A DNA stretch of 64,000 nt from Acanthamoeba sp. SK_2022b (lineage: Eukaryota > Discosea > Longamoebia > Acanthamoebidae). Positions 38,864 to 50,200 of the stretch are shown here, one piece after another (positions within the stretch are counted from its first letter, which is position 1; every line of letters starts with the position of its first letter). The position numbers were made by a program, and so were the translations under genes. The notes under the pieces are model-generated. The model was not told the DNA's origin, made no database searches, and saw only the letters and a program-made list of their open reading frames with translations. Location of the stretch: NCBI GenBank assembly GCA_027943245.1, contig JANDJZ010000072.1, positions 62,001 to 126,000 of the forward strand. Direction: 5' to 3'.

Positions 38864-41765
38864 TTATCTCTTCTTGTAGATGCAAGGCTTCAGCGTCAAG
38901 TTCGCCTTCTTGGCGGTGGGCCGATCGCTCTTCTTGAACTCGAACAGAATGAACATCTTGTTGTGGTTGTCCTGCGATATTGCCCATGTTGGGTTGAACG
39001 TCAGTCACCCAGCTCCCCCCCCCTCGCCTCCACCCATCCAGAAGCAAGGGAAAGCACCTGCGACACGAGATCAAAGCCGAGCACGTAGAGGGCGCTCACA
39101 AACTTGTCGACGTTGTCGAAGCGCGACTTAACTTCGGCGATCTTTAGGCTTCCCCTGCAGAGACCCGAGTCAGCAACGTGCGAGAACGCGTGGGGGAGGA
39201 GAGGGGGAGGGGTGAGCGCCCAGCCGACGTACTTGGGCTTGAGGATGCGGTGGGCCTCGTTGATGAAGTCGACGAGGTTGGTGCCCATGAGCGCGAGGCA
39301 GAAGATGACCACATCGACGCTCGTGGGCCCCAGGGGCGTCTTGGAGATGTCGCAGGCCGTGACCCACTTGTTGGGCGAGGCCAGATCGAATGAGTGCACC
39401 TTCTGCTCCACGCTCTGCGCAATCTTGGCGTCGCCGCAGCCCATGTCGGCCACCTTAAGCGTCTTGGGCAGCGCCTTGAGCTGGGCGATGAAGATGTCGA
39501 CGGGATTCTCGGGCCACAGCTCCACCTGGCGCGCAAAGCCCTTGTGATACTACAAAGACCACCACTTCAGTCACCTTCGTTCACATTGTCATTGCGTGTC
39601 GTGCGAGGTACCTCTTCAAAGACTGCGGGGTCCTTCTTGACGAGTCGCAGCGCTTCGGAGCCTGAGGGCAAGTAAACAAATCAAATCAAATAAACGTAGA
39701 AAAAAAGCGGTGAGCGAGAAACAGCGCGAGTAAGCGAGGAGCAGGGGGAGGGGGAGCAGAGCGTCGCACCGGTAGTGGTGTAGAGTTGTTCGTTGATCCA
39801 CCGGAAGCGCGAGCCGGCCAGACGGGCCTGCATCTTCTGCTGCAGCTTGGAGAGCCCCTTCTTGGGCGTATTCGCCTCCTCCGCTTCCTCATCCTCGTCG
39901 ACCTTGTCCTCGACGTCCATGCTGAGGTCGACAGCAGCGTCGGCCTTGCGCCTCTTGCCCGCGCCCGCCTCGGCCTTGTCGCCGGCTTGCTTCTTATTCT
40001 TGTCGCCCTTCATCGGCGCCTTCCGCTTGTTGCCCTTCTCTCCTGTGGAGGATGCGCCTCCCTCGAGCAGCTGCTTGTCCCTCTGTTCGGCCTCGGCCAG
40101 CATCTTCTTCAACTGCTCGCTTCGCGACACGGTCGGCTTCCTCTGCTGCTTCGACTCGGCGGTGCTCGCGGGAGACGCGGCCGCGGCGGACGTCGGCGTC
40201 GCGGAGGGGGCCACCTTGCCCAGGTGCTCCATGAGAAGCTGGTCCAGCTGGTCCAGCTGAGGAGGAGCGGCGGCCTCCTTCTGCGCCGTTGTGGCGCTGG
40301 CGTTGCCCTTCTTCTTGCTCCCCGCGTTGGGAGACTGGGTTGGAGTCGCCTTGGCAGTGTCGGCAGGGGCGGCGGCGGCAGCCTTGCCCTTCCTGGGCGA
40401 CTTGGCCATCGGCGGCGTGGGTGTGGTGGTGGTCTTAGCGTCCGCCTGCTTGGTTGGCGTGGCTGCGGCCTTAGCGGCGCCCTTGCCCTTGGGCGACTTG
40501 GTGGGCGTGGCGGTCTTGCCCTTGGCCGGCTCGGCCTGCGCTGTTTTGTTCTGCTTGCCCTTGGGCGACCCAGTTGCCTTGGTAGGCGTGGCCTTGTCCT
40601 GCTTTCCCTTGGGCGACTTGGCTGGCGTGGCGACTTGGCCTTGCTTGCCCTTGGGCGACTCGGTCGACTTGGCCGGCGCGGCGGCGTCCTTGTCCTGCTT
40701 GCTCTTGGGCGACTTGGCTACCTTCTCCTTCGCGGGCGACTTCTGCTGTTGTTGCTGTTTCTGCTGTTGTTTGGCCTTGGGCGACTTGGCGTTGGCCTCT
40801 GCGGTCTGGTCCTTCTCGTTCTTCTTGGCCTTCTTCTTGGGCGGCTTCACGGGAGTGTTGCCTTCGCTCTCCGGGTTGCCGCTGGCCTTGACCTCTAGCT
40901 GCCCGGCAGCTTTGGCCTCGGCCTTGGCCCGCTTGGCCCTGTTGGCCGCACCACCTCGCTGTCCTCTCGGCCGCTTGTTGGGCGTCGTCGGGGCAGCGGC
41001 AGCAGCAGCGGCAGCGGCATCGCCGCCGCCTTCTCCGGTGCTGGCTTCGTCGTTGGCGCCGGTGGTCGCAGTCTTTGCCTTGCCGGCACCGCCGCGCGAT
41101 CCGCGTTTACGCTTCTTGGGCGTCGTCGTCGCGGCCGTGGCGTCGTTCGTGCCGGCCGCAGCTTCGGACGGCTTGCGCGGGCTGGCCTTGGTTTGTGGCT
41201 GAGCGTTGCTAGCCTTCTTGGTTGCCGGAGCGGGGCTCTCGGCTGCGTCAGGAAACGAGCACATAATGAGCTCGCATCTATGTGAGGGCAGACAAGAGGA
41301 CGATCCATACCCTTGGCCTTTGGGGTAGTCTGTTGCTGCCCCTTTGTTGGTGTGTGCTTCTCACTCTTGTCACCTGACACAAAAACAATCAAATTTTTTA
41401 ATATGATTAAAATTTTAATCATATTTAAAAATTTGAAATTAATCTCGTGCTAAAATCGCGATCAGAAGAAAATCTTGAGGGATTGAACTACCTTGAGGTG
41501 CGGCGGGGCTGGGCGCCTCGGTCTCCATCTTGTTGCTTCTTCGTCTCTTCCTCCTTGATGAGGCCTCGTCGATTGCACGCTTGACTTCGGCGACCGCCTC
41601 ACCCTGGAGCGAAGCCGTCACCACCTTGAACACATCTCCCGATGAAGATTCGGCACCGCCGGCGCTCTTCCTTCGTCCTTGCTTCTTGCCACCGCCCGCC
41701 TTTGTAGTGTCGGCTCCACCAGTGCCGTTGGGCTCGTCCCACGATGGCACGCTCACTTCCCACAT
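38864..41765 (-). CDS. RRP8: RRP8, 25S rRNA adenine methyltransferase/nucleomethylin
   Basis: The C-terminal third is a clear RRP8 methyltransferase: LWPENPVDIFI, LKVADMGCGDAKIAQSV (motif I), KVHSFDLASPNKWVTACDIS, VDVVIFCLALMGTNLVDFI, EAHRILKP, LKIAEVKSRFDNVDKFVSAL, and the hallmark ending LTLKPCIYKKR. RRP8 makes m1A in large-subunit rRNA in yeast; the human homologue also belongs to the rDNA-silencing eNoSC complex. The N-terminal two thirds are a disordered, Lys/Ala/Thr-rich extension with repeated KSPKGKQ and PTKSPKGK motifs (40400-40780), far longer than in yeast. The start at 41765 (MWEVSVPSWDEPNG) is the first conserved-looking ATG. Its 3' end converges on the DDX51-type gene. Confidence 0.9.
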
Positions 41766-42005
41766 TCTTCCTCGCTCCTCTGTGTGTGGAAAACGAAATG
41801 GCTGGTGTTGGTGTATTTTGAGGCCAGCTCTGTCCTTTGCGGAGTTGTTCTTGTTGTGTTCCTGGACTGGCCTCTCCAGTCTTGGGGTAAGCAAGGGACA
41901 CACTGAGCTTGTCGCTGGTGCCAAAGGAAGGGCATGATGTGCTGAGCAACAACGTTTTCATTGTGGTGATACACATAGACGTGAACGAGATCGCCTTGAT
42001 CATCA

Positions 42006-42631
42006 TCAAGCGCAGAACACAACGGTAAAAGTGCCGCCGGTGTTGACAGAGTGGTCCTTGGAGTAGTCGGTCGGGTAGTGGAAGGCGTCCGGGCAACCGG
42101 CGTAAGTGCAGATGGGCGAGAACCTGCGTGGGGAAGGGTTAGCTGCGCAGTTTCTCCACTTACAGAGGACAGTGAGAGAGGGACAAGGTACCCGCCGAAG
42201 GGAGCGACGATCTGCATGCCAATGTCGAAGCCAGGGATGACGCTCAGGTCGTAGGAGTCGTGGCCGGGCCAGTTGTTGGGGTTCACCGAGAACTCAGCCC
42301 AAGTCTTGCCGCCATACCCGTTCTTAAGGTTGAAGAACACGTTGTGGCCAGGGTTAAAGTGCAGGGAAGCACTACGAGGGCACCAGCACGATATTAATAT
42401 AATTTAATATAATACAATATATACAAGAAAAAAATAGTTTGAGAGAAAGGGCGAGTACCCAGGGCGGAGGTTGCCCAAGTTGTGCGATGGCAAGGGACGC
42501 TCATTGACGTTGGCGGTGTAGATGACGTCGGTGTTGAAGCCGCACTTATTAATTACCCGAATGTCGGTGGCCAGGACGCAGCCAGCAAAGAGGGCGAGCA
42601 GCAGGACGGATAGAAGCCGAGCAGGGAGCAT
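42006..42631 (-). CDS. Secreted thaumatin-like protein (small type)
   Basis: A signal peptide (MLPARLLSVLLLALFAGCVL) is followed by DIRVINKCGFNTDVIYT, the first strand of a thaumatin fold. Then come ASLHFNPGHNVFFNLKNG, WAEFSVNP, YDLSVIPGFDIGMQIVAP (thaumatin YDISNIKGFNVPMDFSP), and CPDAFHYPTDYSKD leading to FTVVFCA. The ending CPDAFxY...xVxFC is diagnostic. The mature protein is about 140 residues, so it lacks the large central cysteine-rich lobe, as do the small thaumatin-like proteins of grasses and fungi. Family members bind cell-wall glucans; a role in cyst wall or feeding is only a guess. Three exons. Confidence 0.85.
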
Positions 42632-43313
42632 GTTGTGTAGTGTGTAGTGTGTCCAAAACGAAGAGCTTAAGCGAGGTACATATCCTTCCCCCGGGAGAAA
42701 GGCGAAAGAAGAAGCCACCAACCAGGTAGAATTGCTTGGACCAATTATGGCGCGCAAAGTTTCCACCAATGATGAAGGGTGCACCAGTCCATAGTATGTG
42801 GCGCAGGGCGATAGAAGGAGCGGAAAAGATGGAGGATGAGTTATTCTTCATTGACGGTGTAATGGATGACATTCGCGTAAAAAAATCTTTAGTGGCACCT
42901 CTAATCTCTCGCCTGCGCCCTTGGCCTGCTTGGTTTGCTCGCCGCCCCGTGCCAGAAAAAAATGAAGGTAATCGTGCTCCGTCGAGATCATGCCAATGTC
43001 AGGATTCCACTGCAACGCCTGTGACCGTACGGCCCTTGGCGTTTCCACGGAATGTCCTGGTCGGGATTGGAACCGGCGGACAGAAGCGAGCGAAATTCGA
43101 GACGACCCCTCATGCTCCCTCATCTGCGCGGTCTTGGTGCAACTGCTCACCGTCAGCCACACGTACCGGCCTGCCGAGACCCAATCCTCTTGACGAGGCA
43201 AAGGTCTATTCATAAAACCAAAACAACAAGAAAACAACACCAAGTGCGCCACCTCTTATCGCTTTCTTTCTTGCCCCCCCCCCCAACCACCGCGTGCAGC
43301 TTTGCTAACAAGA
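42632..43313. other. Intergenic, open frames without support
   Basis: Overlapping open frames on both strands (42736-43215 plus, 42848-43252 minus) show no family signature and no agreeing splice structure. It contains the promoters of the thaumatin-like and GOLGA7-like genes. Confidence 0.4.
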
Positions 43314-43885
43314 ATGGACTCGCCTCTTCAAGAAACGATGAGACTGTACTGGGAGGTGAAATCAGCTGGACTGTGGCACACGCCACAATTCGAGGAGGAC
43401 TACAGACTGCAGCTGAGGGACTACATGAGCGCGCAGGAGTTCGAAAGCGTGGTGACCACCGTTAACCGGCTGTGGCGATCCGAGGGCAGCGGGCTCATCA
43501 ACCGGGGCTGCCTGCTCGCCTGCTTCTGCTGCTGCTTTGTGGTCATGCGCTGGGACAACCGCGAGGCGCTCGAAGACGTCAGGTGCGCCTACTCTTCTCC
43601 CTCTTCTCATACAAGCTCCATCACTCGCGGCTGACGGTCACGCATCGTCGTGGGGGGGGGGGCAGGAGCTATCTGGCGAGCATCAACGAGGAAGTCTATC
43701 GACCACGAGCCATGCAGTGGATGGTCCTCAGCGAGAGCGGTGAGGATGGCGAGGAGGAGGACGTCGTGCTGGCCCTGGAGATCCAGGGCTTGGTCGACCG
43801 ACAGCCCATCAAGCGGCGCCAGTCCCTCGAGTCCCACGCCGAGCTCCCGTTCCAGCGCGCCCGCGTCACTACTACCATTCTTTGA
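43314..43885 (+). CDS. GOLGA7/Erf4-family palmitoyltransferase cofactor
   Basis: The core reads FEEDYRLQLRDYMSAQEFE, VVTTVNRLW, NRGCLLACFCCCFVVM, ALEDVRSYLASINEEVYRPR and a closing LALEI. It follows the GOLGA7/Erf4 pattern of QFEExVxTLNxLY, a Cys-rich membrane-associating segment GCLLACxxCC, then FLxxxNExIYxPxGLxW. The partner proteins are DHHC palmitoyltransferases (DHHC9 or Erf2), which acylate Ras and other substrates at Golgi or ER membranes. Cysteines in the CLLACFCCC segment are probable palmitoylation sites. Two exons are joined through an intron that ends in an 11-base G run and CAG. A C-terminal basic extension (VDRQPIKRRQSLES) is not part of the family core. Confidence 0.82.
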
Positions 43886-44101
43886 AAGCCGCACACGCAC
43901 GAGTATGATTTTAAATACAGACCATATATTGCACACTTGCGTGGACGAGCGGCTAGGGTCTGGTTGAACGTTATCTACAGGGTCGAGTGTGGAATGTACA
44001 TGGCCACAGCAGGAGCCAAGGAAGGCGAAGAAGAGGGAAAAGGCGGAGGGCGAGTGTCTCCGTTAGCAGAGAGAGTCCGCCCGGGAGGACAGGCCTCGGC
44101 C

Positions 44102-44866
44102 TCAGGACAGGATGCAAGTGTTCTCTTCGTCGACGCGCACCTTCCGCTTGACGTCACCAGCCGAAGAGGAGGAGGAGGCCGAGGACGTAGCGGCCCAGGC
44201 CACGCCGCCGGCCACCACAGCCACGGCTCCAGCAAAGGCGAGCCAGCTGCCGGTGCCCCAGGTCTCCTCCGAGGGATCGGCGCCATCGTCCGAGCCGCCG
44301 GCCGCTGCGGCGCTCAAGCCGCCGAGCGCGCGCTCCTTGGCCTTGGCGGCCTGCTGCTGTCTCCGAGCAAAGGCGAGTCCGGGCTCGGCCACGCTTCGTT
44401 CTAGCGCGGCCTGCAGCTCCTCCTCGTCCACCAACCGCCAGTTCTCATCCTCGGCGTCCTCGACGTCGGCGACCGCCTTTTGGCACCTGTGTGGCATCAA
44501 GGCAGAGAGCCGTTTTAGATCCAAAAGAAAGGCCTCATTGACGTCAACGAACGCGTACCCGGTGAGAGCAAACGACTGGGCTTCGTCGCTGGCCGCCTTG
44601 GCTTTGCCCTTGCTCTTGCGCTGCTCGTCCTTCCACTGGTCGATGAGCTGCTTGAGGGCGAGGTTGGGGATGAGCTTCGTAGGGGAGATATGCTGACGCG
44701 TCATGGGGCTTGTGGGGCTCTTCTCGAGCCAGTTCTCGATCGCTTCTTTCTCGTACGTATGTCCATCCTCAGCGATGACCGGCTCGCGTATGATCTCTTG
44801 CGTAATGGGGCAGATGAATTGATGGGAAACCTTCACCAAACGCCTCTGCTTTACATTGTCTCCCAT
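44102..44866 (-). CDS. U-box E3 ubiquitin ligase with C-terminal membrane anchor
   Basis: An N-terminal U-box is complete: FICPITQEIIREPVIAEDGH, TYEKEAIENWL, then SPMTRQHISPTKLIPNLALK and QLIDQW. The middle contains LVDEEELQAALERSVAEPGL, which looks like a ubiquitin-interacting motif (acidic patch, then LxxALxxS). The C-terminus has one hydrophobic helix (WLAFAGAVAVVAGGVAWAAT) followed by a short basic tail, the layout of a tail-anchored protein. The gene is a single exon, unusual here. The start at 44866 is the first ATG; an in-frame GTG lies two codons upstream. Confidence 0.85.
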   Translation of the reverse strand: MGDNVKQRRLVKVSHQFICPITQEIIREPVIAEDGHTYEKEAIENWLEKSPTSPMTRQHISPTKLIPNLALKQLIDQWKDEQRKSKGKAKAASDEAQSFALTGYAFVDVNEAFLLDLKRLSALMPHRCQKAVADVEDAEDENWRLVDEEELQAALERSVAEPGLAFARRQQQAAKAKERALGGLSAAAAGGSDDGADPSEETWGTGSWLAFAGAVAVVAGGVAWAATSSASSSSSAGDVKRKVRVDEENTCILS

Positions 44867-44900
44867 TTTCACAATTCCTCTCCCGTACTCCTCGCCCTAT

Positions 44901-45311
44901 CTAAAAATGATGGTATCCTTTACAATCAAATTTACAACACAGATCTAGCCGCAGAAGGAAGGAAGCTGATGTGTCCTCTTTCAATAATACCTTAGATTGA
45001 TGCCAGGCCTGGTTTTTGTCTTTGCTGTTGTACGCAACAGAGCCAACGCACCTTCCGCCGACGGGACGTCTGGGACAAACTGTCGACACTTTTTGCCAGC
45101 TCGCCACACAGGACCGGACAGCCGCGGAGCTCGACCCTGTGCGGCAACGTTGTGCTACGCAAACAAGGCAAAGGTCGAGCAAAGCTTGTCTGCGGTCTCG
45201 AGGAAGCGATCCAGACTCGGGATGGAGCCTGCGCCGAATGTGGGCATTCATTTCTCGTAGCTTTTCTCGGTTTGTGGCGCAAATAGAGTCGGAAATTTCC
45301 AGATTCGACAT
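44901..45311 (-). CDS. Doubtful small hypothetical protein
   Basis: An open frame of about 136 codons starts MSNLEISDSICATNREKLRE and has several Cys and Arg residues, but no family signature. It lies just upstream of the U-box gene on the same strand. The first 40 residues look protein-like, the rest does not, and a second frame in the same place is equally plausible. Confidence 0.25.
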   Translation of the reverse strand: MSNLEISDSICATNREKLREMNAHIRRRLHPESGSLPRDRRQALLDLCLVCVAQRCRTGSSSAAVRSCVASWQKVSTVCPRRPVGGRCVGSVAYNSKDKNQAWHQSKVLLKEDTSASFLLRLDLCCKFDCKGYHHF

Positions 45312-45522
45312 GTTCCAGTCAAGCTGACGCAGGTAGGGCAGATTGCATTTGCTTGAATTGTGGTCGGGCCTGGGCTGGTCCATCTTGCTCCCCGTGTTTG
45401 CCCCTGGAGAGGTAGAGGTTTGTGGGCAACCGTTTTACGACCGCCCCCACAACAAAAAAAAGCTCCTCTGCCCTTTCTTCGCACCATTCGCATCTCCGAC
45501 CACTACAAAAGCACGTGACAAG

Positions 45523-46339
45523 ATGCGGCGAGAACCTTCTTCTACAACTTCTACGCTTCTGCTCCTTTGCTTGGTGCTCGTGTTGTTCTCTTGCATCACC
45601 GAGGGCGCCCCCTCCCGGCCATCTTTCTACGACTTCATATTCCTTCGCTTCACTTCTCCTTCTCCTTCTTCAACTCCTTCAATCCTCGATTCGAAGACCG
45701 CCCCCACACGACGAGATGACTGGGAGGTGGGCGCTGTGTGTAACTGCTCGTCGGGCGAGTCGTGCTGCTATTGGGGCGACCAACCGTTCTGCTGCGGGGC
45801 TTCTACAACCTGCTGTGGTTCTCTGTGCTGCCCCCGAGGGGGCGTATGCTGCCGATCTCGGTACCAATCCTGTCCTTCATTGATATTTAAGATTTGATAT
45901 TTGATATTTTTAATTATTTTGCATATATTTAAATATAATCATTTTTTATTCGAGCACGAGTTTTGCTTAAACGAGGTAAACCTGGGCCAATGTTAGGACG
46001 TGGGCTGGCGTTACGTCTTGTTGTTCGTCCTCGCAGTACTGCACCGCTTCTGGAGACTGCTCGGTGATGCCCATCAATCGTGGTGGTGACTGGTGTACGT
46101 CGACGTGCTTCTTCTAGTTTTTGTGGCGGTAGGGCGTGTTACTCAGCTGCGCTCTCGTCTCTCAACGCAGCGCTCTTGCCGTTGATGATCGGCAGCTTCG
46201 TAATGACCTTCGTTGTTTGCTGCTGCACGTGTGTGTGCATCTCACGCATCAATCGCCGACGAGCACTACTTGCCGCTGCAGCTGCAGCCTCTAACCCAGC
46301 CCTGCTGGGCAATCCTTCCACCAACTCTGCCTACCGAGT

Positions 46340-46382
<43 letters not shown>

Positions 46383-46858
46383 TGTCTGGCCACGCTTCCC
46401 GGCCATCGCTATCGTTCTGATCACGATTTCCGATCCCGATGGCCAGACATTCAACGCGCGAGGCAGCTACTCGAGGAGCCAGGGCGTCACCGCTCAGACG
46501 CTGCGCACCTTCCCAACAGACTCCTACCGGCCTGGTTGCATGCCTTCCGAGAACGCCCAGTACCTTGTCCTCGTACCAATCGGTAGAGCTCAGCTATACT
46601 CAATGACCCCCCCCCCTCAACAGATGCAGCATTTGTCTGCTAGAGTACGAGGTGGGCGATCGTTTCCGAACCCTTCCTTGCAAGCATCACTTCCACCAGC
46701 TATGTATTGACAGGTGGGCTCGCCTCGGATATGTGGTCGCACGCAAACGTTTGTCTCACTTTTTTGTATTGTTTTGTGTGGCCAGGTGGCTGTCAGATCA
46801 CGATACCTGTCCGCTGTGTGTGCAAGTGGTGACCGAGTCCATCAGGATCGACAAGTGA
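45523..46858 (+). CDS. RING-H2 membrane ubiquitin ligase with granulin-like Cys-rich ectodomain
   Basis: Exon 1 encodes a signal peptide (LLLLCLVLVLFSCI) and, at about residues 70-105, a run of paired cysteines (ESCCYWGDQPFCCG, then TTCCGSLCCPRGGVCC), which resembles half of a granulin module. Later exons give a membrane helix (LLPLMIGSFVMTFVVCCCTC), a linker with the RING-H2-associated motif QGVTAQTLRTFPT, and the RING-H2 finger CSICLLEYEVGDRFRTLPCK, HHFHQLCIDR, CPLC. The layout is that of endomembrane RING-H2 ligases that ubiquitinate membrane cargo. An intron at 46339-46447 begins with a TG tract; another ends in a C run. Exon 2 borders (about 46037-46095) are approximate. Confidence 0.78.
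46342..46372 (+). repeat. (TG)n/(CG)n microsatellite in an intron
   Basis: About 15 TG units run into CG alternation immediately after the splice donor of the RING-H2 gene. This is alternating purine-pyrimidine DNA of the Z-forming kind. Confidence 0.9.
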
Positions 46859-47267
46859 GGCTGTGATCGACCCACAGTTGCGGCTTCATCCTGAACGTCG
46901 GAACGCACCGTCGCCTGGTGATGCCGTTCATGGTGTGCGCTGCAGGTGTACAGATATTTATTTCTTTTTAAAAGTCTACCGGTACAAGGCGTGCCTCCTG
47001 CATCTTGCTGTTGGTGTTGTTATGGTGTTGTTGTGGTCTCCCGTTGGCCAAAAAACCAACTCCGATGGTTCGACCAATGCCTCCCAAGCGAAGCCAATCT
47101 ACTGCCTGCCTACAGTTGCGGCCTTTAAACTCCGACCGGAGGTCGCTCGGCCATTGGCCAGTGAACTACGTTGACCAAGCAAGCAACCTCGACGACGCTC
47201 CTGTGCGTTCAGTTGTTTCATCCGCACTTTCTCACACAACTACACCTCTGCGATCACTACCTCAGCG
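46859..47267. other. Intergenic, receptor B promoter
   Basis: About 400 bases before the receptor start codon. No coding signature. The sequence just before the ATG is C/T- and A/C-rich. Confidence 0.4.
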
Positions 47268-50200
47268 ATGACTACAGGCTTCGCCGCCAAGCTGGGCTTG
47301 TGTCTGTTTCTTCTTGTGCTCGTCTACCACAGTGGTATGTCCTTCGCTCATATCTCGCCTCTGGGTTTCGTTGACCATCAAAATCACACCACGACCAGCA
47401 GCCCATGCGTATGGCGTCCAACTGTACGGGGCGGGCACGCCCAACGCGGTCTCCATCTTCCAGCAGTGGACTCCGGCCTACCTCTACCACCGCGATGACG
47501 TCGGGTACCCGATCACCCGCACTTTCCAAAACTACAACACCTAATTAACCTCCCTGGCTACCTCTGCAGAGTGGCCTACGCGGGAGAGGGCACCGGGCCT
47601 GCTCTTCTTGATTACTCTCGGGGCGATGCTGTAAGGCTGTTCTCTTAAATCCTCTCGGTTTGGTACGCCGGCAACAACTAATGGAAATTAAACTCTCAAT
47701 GCAGGACTTCTTGGTTCTGGATCGAGGCCTGTCGCCTGAACTCTCGGCCCAATACGGCGGCCTCGCTCAAATGCCGCTGGTGGGGCAAGCACTGGTAATG
47801 GCATACAACATCACCGCCCTCAGCCCCTCCGACCCCAACCTCGTACCTCCCCAGCCCCCCCCCCAAACCACCAAGATACCGTAGTCACAGCGATGTCGGA
47901 CAGGTGGTTGACAGGGAAACGCTGGGCCTCATCTGGGCGGGCAACGTCACCCACTGGAACGACCAGCGCCTCAAGACTCTCAACCCGACCATCGCCAGCA
48001 AGCTCCCCAATGCGCCCATCATTATTGGCTACAACGACAACAGCGCCATATCGGTGGTGGATGTTCTCAAGGCGGCCCTCGAGAGCTTCAGCCCCGAGTT
48101 TATGGAGGCCCTGGCCGCGGCCAACCGCACGTGGGCAGGCATGCCTCCCGCCCAACGAGGCACTGCAGTGTCCGCGGGAGCATCTACGGCGGCTCGACTG
48201 ACATGGCTCGCGGTAAGGCTACAGAGGGCTGTTTCATGAGGGGCAATAGAAGCTTACACGATTATTACTTGTTGCTTCAGGTCACCGACAACAGCATGAC
48301 GTTCCTCAGTTACGCTGACACAGTGTCATCACCGTTCAAGTGGATGAACATGATCAACAAGGCCGGCCAGCTGGTCAAGCCCTCCGTCGCGTCGGTGCAG
48401 TCGGCCATGGACGACTTCAGTGATAACTTTGCGCAGAGCAACTTCTCGATCGACATCGTCGACGCCGAGGGCAACGCGTCGTGGCCGCTAGCCTACATGA
48501 GCTACCTGTCCCTGCAGCAGAATGTGACGACTTACGACTGTACCAACATCTTCGAGCTGCTCACCTTCATCGCCTGGGTGCAGACCAACGACGCAGCGAG
48601 CCAGGGAGCGATCAACATCAACATGGTTCCGCTCGCCGTGAGTCTGCGGGAGCGGCTCATCAACCTGCTGGGCACGGTGCAGTGCAATGGCGAAATTGCT
48701 TACCACACGTCCTACCTTGTCGGCGTCGGATCACCACTGCCCCTCTTCACCTCGTGGAGCGTGGCGTGGTCGACCCTCACCTCCAAGATGAAGTACTACG
48801 AGGGTACCTCCTACGACGGCAAGGCGGAGGTGAGCACTTACGACGTAGACTTTGGCCTCGTGAGCGATGGTTTGACGGCAGACTGGTACGCTCGCATCAG
48901 CGACGCCGCCCTCATGCCAATCACCGCCTACGCCCTCGTTCCCGGTACTTTTGCTGTTTTTAAGGTTTGTTTTATTTTTATTGTATGAAAAGGACAGCCT
49001 AACATGATCCAACATTCGACAGCTTACAACATTCCGGAGCTGGACGGGCTGGAGCTGGTGCTGGATTTGGACGCCATCGCCAGGATCTACCTCAACGAAA
49101 TCACCATGTGGAATGACGCGCGCATCCAGGCGCTCAACTCGGCCGAGGTGGCCGCTGCCCTGCCCGCGCAGTCCATCATCGTCATTACCCAGTCGATCCC
49201 TGCCGGAACCACGACCACATTCACCACCGCGCTCAACGCCACGGTGCCTGATTTCGCTGAACAGGTTTGTTAAGCCCGACAGCCTCTTGAGCCCCCAATC
49301 CCCTGCTTTTACTTAGTGGCGATTGCAGGTTGGAGCCGGGTCGTTGGTTACGTTCCCCGTGCAAAGCGCGGGTGACAACCGATCGATTGTCGTGAATGAC
49401 ACCGACGTCATCACTCTACTTGGCACGACGCAGTACTCCTTCGCCTTTTGGGCGGTCTATGATGTCCGCCAGGTATGCTTTGCCCATGCAAGCCCCAACC
49501 TCCCCAACGGGGTCTCACTGAAAGTCCTCTATACGTTCGAACCACCAACTCCACAGGCCCGCAAGGTGGGCGCGGCGGCCCTCAAGAACGTGGCCGGCAA
49601 CGTGGTCAGCCCCAACACCGCTTCGATGCTCAGCGCCCTGAGTGACTACGAAGCAAGTGGGCAGCTCACTTTCGATGGGCTCCTGTTAGGTACCTACCTC
49701 TTCTTCCTTCTAATTACCCAAAGTCTTTGTTGGCATCGTCGCCATCATCGTCGTCGATGGTCATCTTCTGATAACAAAACTCCTCTTTCCAGGACCGGGC
49801 GAGGGCAGCTGGCCAGTAGCCTCGTTTGCCTCGATGATCTACCACCAAACCACCATGCCCAACTGCGAGGAGGCCGCAGCGCTGGCCGAATTCCTGTATT
49901 GGAGCCAAACCTCGAGCGCCGCCGCACAGACTGCCCAGAGGTACAACTTCGCGTGCACCGCACCCTTGAGCCCAAGGATATGTCGCTCACAACAGAAGGG
50001 TCGGCTAACGGTCGATCTCTATATCACGTATGTGCGCAGGCAGGGATTCGTGCTGGTGACTCAAGAGGCCGCATTCAATGGCCGGTTCCTCAACCAGCTC
50101 AAGGCGTTCACGTGCAACGGAGTGCAGGTGAGCCAGGTGGCCAACTGCGTGTCCGACGGCCAGCTGTGCTCTGGCGCCGGCATCTGCACGCAAAACCAAT

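Noticed and set aside
39786..40898. Long plus-strand frame opposite the RRP8 N-terminus
   Set aside because: Leu/Gly/Arg low complexity mirrors the Lys/Ala-rich repeats of RRP8 on the other strand.
42736..43215. Plus-strand frame of 159 codons between the thaumatin-like and GOLGA7-like genes
   Set aside because: Lacks a signature, overlaps a promoter, and an equally long frame runs on the other strand.
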